Source: an uncultured Candidatus Saccharibacteria bacterium (GTDB lineage: Bacteria; Patescibacteriota; Saccharimonadia; Saccharimonadales; Saccharimonadaceae). Taken from it: DNA of 7,250 nt. The stretch covers positions 1 through 7,250 of the forward strand of contig CALHIA010000041.1 of assembly GCA_938030585.1 (NCBI GenBank), read 5' to 3'. The notes beneath the pieces were generated by a model, which ran no database searches, was not told the DNA's origin, and saw nothing but the letters and a program-made list of their open reading frames with translations. This document shows, piece after piece, positions 1 through 4,510 of this stretch (within the stretch, counting starts at the first letter, position 1; each line of letters starts with the position of its first letter). The position numbers and the translations under genes were made by a program.

Positions 1-263
1 CGATACCCCTCAAGTCGCTTCTCCAACATCCATTCCGGCTCGTTTTTATCGGCGGAAATGGCACGTACCACGTTCTCGTCGATGCCTTTCTTCGCCGCTT
101 CGCCCGCGAAGTCCGTATCATGCCAGCCATAGGTGTAGTCACCGAACTGCTGGATGATTTCATCATCCTGTTTGATCTTGTCTTCGTTCACACGCGAACG
201 ATCAGCCACATACTGACTCATCTCCACGTCAGCCGCGGCGTTAGGCGCTTGGTTTTCTGCCAC
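1..263 (-). CDS. sufB: Fe-S cluster assembly scaffold protein SufB (5' part, runs off the window)
   Basis: SufB forms the SufBC2D scaffold on which iron-sulfur clusters are built in the cytoplasm. Only the first 87 residues are present; the gene continues beyond base 1. The frame opens with GTG at 263-261, preceded by GGAGG with a 9-base spacer; an in-frame stop lies upstream with no ATG between, so GTG is the best start. The N-terminal motifs are characteristic of actinobacterial SufB: VNEDKIKQDDEIIQQFGDY, then TYGWHDTDFAGEAA, GIDENVVRAISADKNEPEW and MLEKRLEGY. The N-terminal part of SufB is less conserved than its catalytic beta-helix, so the close fit to Bifidobacterium-type sequence points to that source. 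GC-rich codon choice matches the pyrG tail at 418-640 and contrasts with everything to the right. No convincing -35/-10 pair was found in 264-370. Symbol confidence is high; the organism assignment is from memory. Confidence 0.85.
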   Translation of the reverse strand, partial: MAENQAPNAAADVEMSQYVADRSRVNEDKIKQDDEIIQQFGDYTYGWHDTDFAGEAAKKGIDENVVRAISADKNEPEWMLEKRLEGY

Positions 264-370
264 CGTACGCTGCCTCCATTCACTGATTAGTACCTATGAC
301 AACCTAACAGAATGCATGGCTAAATACCAGTGACCCATTCGAAATTCGGCTTCCGACCAACGTGATGTAT

Positions 371-405
371 ATAACAAAACGGGGAGCCGATTTATCGACT
401 CCCCC
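371..405 (-). terminator. Rho-independent terminator downstream of pyrG
   Basis: On the minus strand GGGGAG and CTCCCC (399-404 and 381-386) close a hairpin with an inner CGA/TCG extension and a small AT loop, followed by GTTTTGTT. It lies 13 bases past the pyrG stop codon and separates pyrG from sufB. It belongs to the GC-rich, Bifidobacterium-like part of the window. Confidence 0.8.
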
Positions 406-417
406 GAATGCCTTCAC

Positions 418-2046
418 TTAGCGTGCCTGCTGGTGGTCAAGTGCGGCCTTGACCAAACCCGCGAACAGCGGATGCGGCTTGGTCGGGCGGGACTTGAATT
501 CAGGATGAGCCTGGGTCCCGATGTAGAAGGGATGCGCGCTCTGAGGCAGCTCCACGAATTCGGTCAGTTCGCCGTCGGGCGAGGTGCCGGAAATGACCAG
601 GCCGGCCTCTTCCAGCTGCTGCTTGTAGGCTACGTTCACTTCATAACGATGGCGATGGCGTTCCACAATATTAGTTTTTCCGTAAATTTTAGCTGTTTTA
701 CTTCCCTTGACCAATTTCGCCGGAAAATCTCCGAGACGCATACTGCCACCCGTCGACTCCTTCCCCTCCTGGCCATCCATCAGATAAATCACGTTTTCTT
801 TAGTTTCTTTATCAAATTCTTCCGAATTCGCCTGCGTCAGTCCTGCTCTTCTCGCACTCGCGATACATGCCACTTGCATCCCTAAACATAATCCGAGATA
901 AGGCACGTCGTGATCCAAAGCATAATTTGCTGCCGCGATTTTCCCCTCCACCCCACGATTACCAAAACCGCCCGGCACCACTAGACCATCGACTTCCGAC
1001 AACATTTTTTCATCAACTTTTTCTGCGTTAATCCAACGCAAATCCAAATTCACGTCATTCCAAGCCGCCGCTGCTTTCAATGCTTCCGTTACACAGATAT
1101 AAGTATCTTCATTCCCCACATATTTTGCCACCAAACCCACCTTCACGGTTCGCGCATTTTTCTGTGCTCGCTTTTTGGAAAATTCCTCCCAGTCCGACAT
1201 ATCTGGTTCTTTGTCGTCTCCCACGAAATCATTCAGAATTTCCAGCACTCCAGATTTCAAAACATTAAACGACACATCGTACACCGAATCAATGTCAGGT
1301 AAATTCAATACTGCTTCATCCGCAATTCCCGAAAACTTCGCAATTTTTTCACAAATTTCACGTGGCGCTGGCTTCTCCGTACGGCACACCACTACATCTG
1401 GAATGATTCCAAATCCACGCAAATCTTTTAACGCATTTTGCGCCGGTTTACTCTTCAATTCTTTCGAAGTATTAATCCACGGCACGTAAACCACGTTCAC
1501 ATAAAGACAATTTCGGCGTCCCACTTTATTTCCGAACAACCTAATCGCTTCAATAAATGACAGACCTTCATAATCCCCTACTGTACCACCAATTTCCACG
1601 ATATGAATATCCGAATTTTTCGAAGCATTCATAATCTTTTCCTGCACTAATTCGGTAAAATGCGGCACCAACTGTACGGTTTTTCCATGAAAACCTCCGG
1701 CGCGCTCTTTTTCAATCAGCTCCTTAAAAATCGAGCCCGAAAGTGTAATTGAATAGCGGCTAGTTTCAAAATCCAAAAAGCGTTCATAGTGGCCCAAATC
1801 CAAATCGGTTTCCACGCCATCATGCGTCACATAACACTCACCGTGTTCCACTGGATTCAAAAGCCCCGCATCCACGTTTAGATATGGATCACACTTTTGC
1901 ATCGTCACCTTGAAACCCTTGGCCTTCAAAATAGCACCAATCGAAGCCGCCGTAATTCCCTTACCGACCCCTGAAAGTACTCCGCCGGTTACGAAGATGT
2001 ACTTACATTTATTCTTCTCTTTTTGTTTTTCGTCTTTATTTTTCAT
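418..2046 (-). CDS. pyrG: CTP synthase (glutamine-hydrolysing), probable hybrid gene
   Basis: CTP synthase makes CTP from UTP, ATP and glutamine in the cytoplasm. All parts are present in 542 residues, a normal length. Residues 15-280 form the synthetase domain, with the P-loop-like GGVLSGVGKGI (21-31), KCDPYLNVDAG (51-61), DLDLGHYERF (81-90) and EIGGTVGDYE (151-160). Residues 300-535 form the class I glutamine amidotransferase domain, with oxyanion-loop PGGFGNRG (358-365), nucleophile Cys387 in GLCLGMQ, and the His514/Glu516 pair in AHPEF. The ATG has AGGAG at 2056-2060 with a 9-base spacer; a Lys-rich extension of about 12 residues precedes the usual family start and no other start codon lies within it. 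Residues 1 to about 460 use AT-rich codons and look Patescibacteria-like, whereas residues from about 471 to 542 are GC-rich and look Bifidobacterium-like. Cys387 and the His/Glu pair therefore come from different sources. The frame is intact, but the full-length protein may not exist in any one organism. Confidence 0.93.
   Translation of the reverse strand: MKNKDEKQKEKNKCKYIFVTGGVLSGVGKGITAASIGAILKAKGFKVTMQKCDPYLNVDAGLLNPVEHGECYVTHDGVETDLDLGHYERFLDFETSRYSITLSGSIFKELIEKERAGGFHGKTVQLVPHFTELVQEKIMNASKNSDIHIVEIGGTVGDYEGLSFIEAIRLFGNKVGRRNCLYVNVVYVPWINTSKELKSKPAQNALKDLRGFGIIPDVVVCRTEKPAPREICEKIAKFSGIADEAVLNLPDIDSVYDVSFNVLKSGVLEILNDFVGDDKEPDMSDWEEFSKKRAQKNARTVKVGLVAKYVGNEDTYICVTEALKAAAAWNDVNLDLRWINAEKVDEKMLSEVDGLVVPGGFGNRGVEGKIAAANYALDHDVPYLGLCLGMQVACIASARRAGLTQANSEEFDKETKENVIYLMDGQEGKESTGGSMRLGDFPAKLVKGSKTAKIYGKTNIVERHRHRYEVNVAYKQQLEEAGLVISGTSPDGELTEFVELPQSAHPFYIGTQAHPEFKSRPTKPHPLFAGLVKAALDHQQAR
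634..666. other. Composition and lineage breakpoint inside pyrG
   Basis: The interval encodes VERHRHRYEVN (residues 461-471), one of the most conserved parts of CTP synthase. Left of it bases are about 65% GC and protein and neighbour look Bifidobacterium-like. Right of it codons become AT-rich at once (AAT ATT, AGT, TTT, TTC; protein KTAKIYGKTNI). The exact crossover cannot be placed because both parents would encode the same residues here. Fits an assembly join at a shared k-mer, or recombination at a conserved segment. Confidence 0.75.
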
Positions 2047-2055
2047 GGGACACCT

Positions 2056-2101
2056 CTCCTTTCGCCCACTCCATTAACTTTTACATACCTTCATATTAGC
2101 A
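2056..2101 (-). promoter_or_regulatory. Possible pyrG promoter and ribosome binding site
   Basis: On the minus strand a TGC-TAATAT extended -10-like element lies at 2093-2101, and AGGAG at 2056-2060 is well spaced from the ATG at 2044-2046. The ribosome site is convincing and fixes the start. The -10 matches four of six consensus bases and has no good -35, so the promoter itself is tentative. Confidence 0.4.
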
Positions 2102-2161
2102 TAAACATTAAATAAAAATAGTCTATTTTCTCAGACTTTTCTTCATTTTCTCCCTAAATTC

Positions 2162-2170
2162 TGTTATAAT
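2162..2170 (+). promoter_or_regulatory. Extended -10 promoter of tRNA-Ser
   Basis: TGT followed by a perfect TATAAT (2165-2170) is an extended -10 element. The expected start of transcription is near 2177, about 7 bases before the tRNA. The -35 position (TTCATT, 2142-2147) is weak, as is common for extended -10 promoters. Confidence 0.75.
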
Positions 2171-2183
2171 ATAGAAAATTGTT

Positions 2184-2273
2184 GGAAGTGTGTCCGAGTG
2201 GTTTAAGGAGCACGCCTGGAACGCGTGTATGCGGGGAACCGTATCGGAGGTTCGAATCCTCTCGCTTCCGCCA
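2184..2273 (+). tRNA. tRNA-Ser, anticodon GGA, CCA encoded
   Basis: A class II tRNA of 90 bases that reads UCC and UCU serine codons. Acceptor strand GGAAGTG (2184-2190) pairs with CGCTTCC (2263-2269); the discriminator is G2270 and CCA is encoded at 2271-2273. The D stem is TCC/GGA. The anticodon stem CACGC/GCGTG encloses loop CTGGAAC with anticodon GGA at 2218-2220. A long variable arm (ATGCGG, loop GGAA, CCGTAT) is the serine hallmark. The T arm GGAGG-TTCGAAT-CCTCT is intact. The last 19 bases, from inside the T loop to CCA, recur exactly at 2432-2450. Confidence 0.97.
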
Positions 2274-2314
2274 GATTTAAGAAATGACTAGTTTACTAGT
2301 CTTTTTTTAAATCT
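2273..2314 (+). terminator. Intrinsic terminator of tRNA-Ser
   Basis: GACTAG (2286-2291), loop TTTA, CTAGTC (2296-2301), then seven T. An outer inverted repeat, AGATTTAA at 2273-2280 and TTAAATCT at 2307-2314, extends the palindrome. It stops transcription just past the tRNA and therefore before most of the downstream cassette. Confidence 0.85.
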
Positions 2315-2364
2315 AACGAGAGGGATAAGAACCGTAGGTTCGCCCGGACGACGAAGCGAGTGAC

Positions 2365-2391
2365 AAAATAAAAGTTTACTTTTATTTTTTT
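2365..2391 (+). terminator. A/T-rich hairpin with T run inside the cassette
   Basis: AAAATAAAAG (2365-2374), loop TTTA, CTTTTATTTT (2379-2388), with T continuing to 2391. The stem has only one G-C pair, so it would be a weak terminator. The TTTA loop is the same as in the tRNA terminator at 2286-2308, which may reflect a shared origin or chance. Confidence 0.5.
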
Positions 2392-2431
2392 GAGCGAGGA
2401 GGAACGGAAGGATTTTGCGAAGCAAAAGCCT

Positions 2432-2450
2432 AATCCTCTCGCTTCCGCCA
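2432..2450 (+). repeat. Exact 19-bp direct repeat of the tRNA-Ser 3' end (att-like)
   Basis: AATCCTCTCGCTTCCGCCA at 2432-2450 is identical to 2255-2273, which spans the end of the T loop to the CCA of tRNA-Ser. The copies are 177 bases apart in the same orientation. The copy lacks the rest of a tRNA, so it is not a second gene. Confidence 0.9.
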
Positions 2451-2452
2451 TT

Positions 2453-2488
2453 AAAATAAAATAGACCCAGAGGGTCTTATTTTATTTT
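2453..2488. terminator. Bidirectional intrinsic terminator
   Basis: GACCC-AGA-GGGTC (2464-2476) is extended by AAAATAAAATA and its near-complement TATTTTATTTT with a single-base bulge, giving T-rich tracts on both strands. It sits 9 bases past the stop codon of the leftward gene at 2497-2907 and also backs up the rightward tRNA transcript. Confidence 0.8.
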
Positions 2489-2496
2489 AATTATTT

Positions 2497-2907
2497 TTAG
2501 CGATTCCCTTTGTTGTGCAAGAAATATACCAGCGCCGAAATAAATGAACCAATCGTCATCATGCTTCCAAGCACAATAATCGCGGTAGCCGTTGCGGCGA
2601 TTCCCATGTCTGTCATATGAGTCATGCGACTATAAAGAAATAATGCTGCTTCATTATTCGTCACATCCGAGACATTCTCCTCTTCTGAGTTCTCGCAAAG
2701 TCGGGCATTTTTTAAGACTACTTTTTCCAATCTTTCACTTTTATCAAAACAAATTGCTGGCACATTATCCACTTCGACCCCTGCACGCATTGCAGTCTTA
2801 ATTTGATTCACACCCCAGACTGTCAAAACCCCGGACACTAATCCTAAAATTAATAATAAACCAGTATTTAATCCTACAAATCGTTTTTTATTTTCTCTTC
2901 CCGCCAT
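2497..2907 (-). CDS. Small two-helix membrane protein of unknown function
   Basis: I do not recognise a family. The 136-residue product has a short basic N-terminus (GRENKKRF), a first membrane helix at about 14-34, an exposed loop of about 70 residues, and a second helix at about 104-128 ending in HNKGNR. By the positive-inside rule both ends are cytoplasmic and the loop faces outside. The loop is acidic (CENSEEENVSDVTNNEA) and holds the only two cysteines (Cys53, Cys71), which could form a disulfide. The ATG has a strong AAGGAG six bases upstream, supporting a real gene. It has its own TATAAT-containing upstream region and its own terminator, so it looks monocistronic. A holin-like or signalling role cannot be argued from sequence alone. 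Confidence 0.75.
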   Translation of the reverse strand: MAGRENKKRFVGLNTGLLLILGLVSGVLTVWGVNQIKTAMRAGVEVDNVPAICFDKSERLEKVVLKNARLCENSEEENVSDVTNNEAALFLYSRMTHMTDMGIAATATAIIVLGSMMTIGSFISALVYFLHNKGNR

Positions 2908-2934
2908 TTATTCTCCTTATGGTTATCTGCCTTC

Positions 2935-2940
2935 ATTATA
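2935..2940 (-). promoter_or_regulatory. -10 element of the small membrane protein gene
   Basis: A perfect TATAAT on the minus strand lies 27 bases upstream of the ATG, predicting a leader of about 20 bases that contains AAGGAG. No good -35 is visible; the region upstream is the T run of the LCP terminator. Confidence 0.5.
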
Positions 2941-2953
2941 TAATAAATAACCT

Positions 2954-2984
2954 GAAAAAAAGATTGCACTTTCCCGCAATCTTT
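2954..2984 (-). terminator. Intrinsic terminator of the LCP gene
   Basis: On the minus strand AAAGATTGC (2976-2984) and GCAATCTTT (2959-2967) enclose a GGGAAAGT loop, followed by further T, seven in a row in all (2955-2961). It lies 11 bases past the LCP stop codon and separates that gene from the small membrane protein gene. Confidence 0.88.
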
Positions 2985-2995
2985 AATCCCCCATT

Positions 2996-4447
2996 TTATT
3001 TCGCGTCAGCCGAAGTTTCCGTTTTAATTTCTTTCGGCACCACAATCTGACTACGCAGATATCTCTGGAAACTTGTGTAATTATATAGCGAACCTTCTGA
3101 ATAAGTCGAAGCACCCGCCGGAATTACCACACTCGATAACCCAATTCTCCCCGTACCAAATTGATCAACCGTCGAAATTGGCTGAATCCCCCCTTCTAAT
3201 TTCGTACCAAAATCAATCAAAGTCCTTACCTCTGACATCACAATATTAGTTCGCAGATTGTCCCCCAGCCCATCAATAATACTCATCACCTTACCCGGAT
3301 TCATCAAAATTCCAATACTCGAAACCTTATTTTTAATCGCATTCATAATCCTCTGCTGATTAATTTCGCGGTCAAAATTACTCCTCGAAAGACCATAATC
3401 CCCTGGCGCACAGGCTGCATTGCGGGCTCTCGCAAGTTTCATCGCTAGATCCCCATTCATGTTATAGTACATGCCTTTTTTTAAATCGATATTTTGGCAG
3501 GAATCGTGAATCCCATCCTCGTCGTCCGCATAAACATCCACATCGATTCCCCCAATTTTATCCACGATCATCTTTACTGCGCCCCAGTCTACCGCCACGT
3601 AGTAATGCATCGAAAGACCCGTCACTTCAGAGATTTTTTTCGCAAAATATAACGAAGCTGCTTCTTTTGCGCTAGTTCCGTTCATTGTATTTCTATATTC
3701 TTCCAGCGCACAAAGATAGGTTGCATTAATTTTTCCTCGACTTCCCACCGTACAACTCATTGGTTCACTGCCAGGCACTGAATAATTCACCCATAAATCA
3801 CGTGGCACACTAAAAACTTTCGCCGTTTTGTATTCCTGATTAATCGAAGCCACCAAAATTGAATCGGTCAACTCTTGTCCACCGTGGCCTTTTGCATCTT
3901 CCGAAGTACCAAAAATCAAAAAATTCGTCTGCCCATTTTCGTCCTTTTTTAATTCCGAACTGATTAAAATATCCATCGGATTACCCTTAAACACCGCGGT
4001 CGAATGAGAAAGCAACATATACATCAAAGTGATTGCCGTAATAATTAAAACCAAAATCACCGACAATGTAATCATCACGATTTTTGCCCAAAGTGGCACC
4101 TTGTTCTTGTCTGATTTTTTTGTCGTTGGTTTTTTGGCTTTTACATCAAGTTCCGCTTCTGCTTTTTTTGAAATAGTTTCTGCATTTTCTGGAATCGCTT
4201 CCGCTTTTTTTGATTTCGCTTCTGCTTTTTCTAAAACCGCTTCTGCTTTTTTCGATTCCGCTTTTGCTATTTTTCCAGTTTCTTTTTTCGGCGTTACGTT
4301 TGAGTCAACTTCATTCGAAACTGCTTCTGCTTTTTCTACCGAATTTTTAACCTCAGAAAAATTCTTCACCACCATTTTTTTCTTACTGTGATTATGATTT
4401 TTCTTTTGGTTTACCCCACTTTTCTTCGACTTTTTTTTCTTTGCCAT
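2996..4447 (-). CDS. LytR-CpsA-Psr (LCP) family cell-envelope glycopolymer ligase with a repeat-bearing cytoplasmic tail
   Basis: LCP proteins transfer undecaprenyl-pyrophosphate-linked polymers to peptidoglycan or other envelope acceptors on the outer face of the membrane. The 483 residues comprise a Lys-rich cytoplasmic tail (1-117), one membrane helix (about 119-146), and the LCP domain (about 172-378). LCP marks are FLIFG (176-180), TDSILVASI with Asp195 (194-202), SVPRDLWV with Arg216 (213-220), KINATY (239-244), VDKIGGIDVDV (295-305), LARARN (338-343) and the DYG...R..NQQR region (350-366). These acidic and arginine positions are those that bind pyrophosphate and Mg2+ in the family. Residues 66-100 are five heptads of the type KKAEAxx. 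ATG is preceded by no clear Shine-Dalgarno, unlike the small membrane protein gene downstream. The long tail is unusual. The polymer substrate cannot be told. Confidence 0.92.
   Translation of the reverse strand: MAKKKKSKKSGVNQKKNHNHSKKKMVVKNFSEVKNSVEKAEAVSNEVDSNVTPKKETGKIAKAESKKAEAVLEKAEAKSKKAEAIPENAETISKKAEAELDVKAKKPTTKKSDKNKVPLWAKIVMITLSVILVLIITAITLMYMLLSHSTAVFKGNPMDILISSELKKDENGQTNFLIFGTSEDAKGHGGQELTDSILVASINQEYKTAKVFSVPRDLWVNYSVPGSEPMSCTVGSRGKINATYLCALEEYRNTMNGTSAKEAASLYFAKKISEVTGLSMHYYVAVDWGAVKMIVDKIGGIDVDVYADDEDGIHDSCQNIDLKKGMYYNMNGDLAMKLARARNAACAPGDYGLSRSNFDREINQQRIMNAIKNKVSSIGILMNPGKVMSIIDGLGDNLRTNIVMSEVRTLIDFGTKLEGGIQPISTVDQFGTGRIGLSSVVIPAGASTYSEGSLYNYTSFQRYLRSQIVVPKEIKTETSADAK
4148..4252 (-). 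repeat. 21-bp tandem repeat encoding KKAEAxx heptads in the LCP tail
   Basis: Residues 66-100 read KKAEAVL, EKAEAKS, KKAEAIP, ENAETIS, KKAEAEL, a period of 7 residues and 21 bases. The copies differ by point changes but keep frame. A strict heptad with alternating charge suggests a long charged helix, possibly a coiled coil, though the heptads lack regular large hydrophobic core residues. Confidence 0.8.
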
Positions 4448-4471
4448 AAAAACCCAATAAATTTCTACATA

Positions 4472-4480
4472 ATCATAACA
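4472..4480 (-). promoter_or_regulatory. Extended -10 promoter of the LCP gene
   Basis: On the minus strand TGT-TATGAT is an extended -10 similar to the TGT-TATAAT of tRNA-Ser. It predicts transcription from about 4465 and a leader of about 18 bases with no Shine-Dalgarno. It overlaps the -35 of the divergent ABC operon. Confidence 0.5.
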
Positions 4481-4503
4481 TATTTTTCTTTTTAGTTTAT
4501 AAT
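4475..4503 (+). promoter_or_regulatory. Promoter of the ABC transporter operon, probably leaderless
   Basis: ATAACA (4475-4480, four of six -35 matches) and perfect TATAAT (4498-4503) are 17 bases apart. The expected transcription start is at about 4510-4511, on or next to the ATG at 4511. No Shine-Dalgarno precedes that ATG, so the mRNA is probably leaderless. Confidence 0.7.
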
Positions 4504-4510
4504 AAGACTA

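Larger units (their letters stand above)
2274..2450. mobile_element. Small gene-free cassette flanked by copies of the tRNA-Ser 3' end (possible integrated or remnant element)
   Basis: The segment lies between the tRNA 3' end (2255-2273) and an exact second copy of its last 19 bases (2432-2450), the geometry left when an element inserts at a tRNA 3' end and restores the tRNA. It has no ORF worth naming. It is dense in inverted repeats: GAACC-GTA-GGTTC (2329-2341), an A/T-rich hairpin with T run (2365-2391), and TTTTGC-GAA-GCAAAA (2412-2426) nested in AGGATT/AATCCT (2409-2414 and 2432-2437). Fragments resembling the repeat in reverse orientation occur inside: CGAGAGG at 2318-2324 and CGAAGCGAG at 2352-2360. 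No integrase gene is nearby. Alternatives are a deletion remnant of a larger island, a MITE-like repeat, or a local tRNA-fragment duplication. The repeats are seen directly; mobility is inferred. Confidence 0.35.

Noticed and set aside
433..885. Plus-strand ORF of 150 codons opposite pyrG
   Set aside because: It lies entirely antisense to the well-supported CTP synthase, crosses the composition breakpoint, and shows no recognisable domain or ribosome site.
2116..2142. Hairpin AGTCT/AGACT between pyrG and tRNA-Ser with T-rich flanks on both strands
   Set aside because: Only 5 bp of stem with an 8-base loop and no gene ends here in either direction, so a terminator call is not supported.
2432..2450. 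Second tRNA-Ser gene or tRNA pseudogene
   Set aside because: Only the last 19 bases are shared; no D arm, anticodon arm or variable arm precedes the copy.
4148..4252. CRISPR array or DNA-level satellite
   Set aside because: The 21-bp period keeps reading frame, has no unique spacers, and is explained by the protein heptads.
4029..4391. Plus-strand ORF with repeated Ser-Ala-Phe residues opposite the LCP tail
   Set aside because: The apparent repeats are the antisense reading of the KKAEA heptads, not an independent protein.
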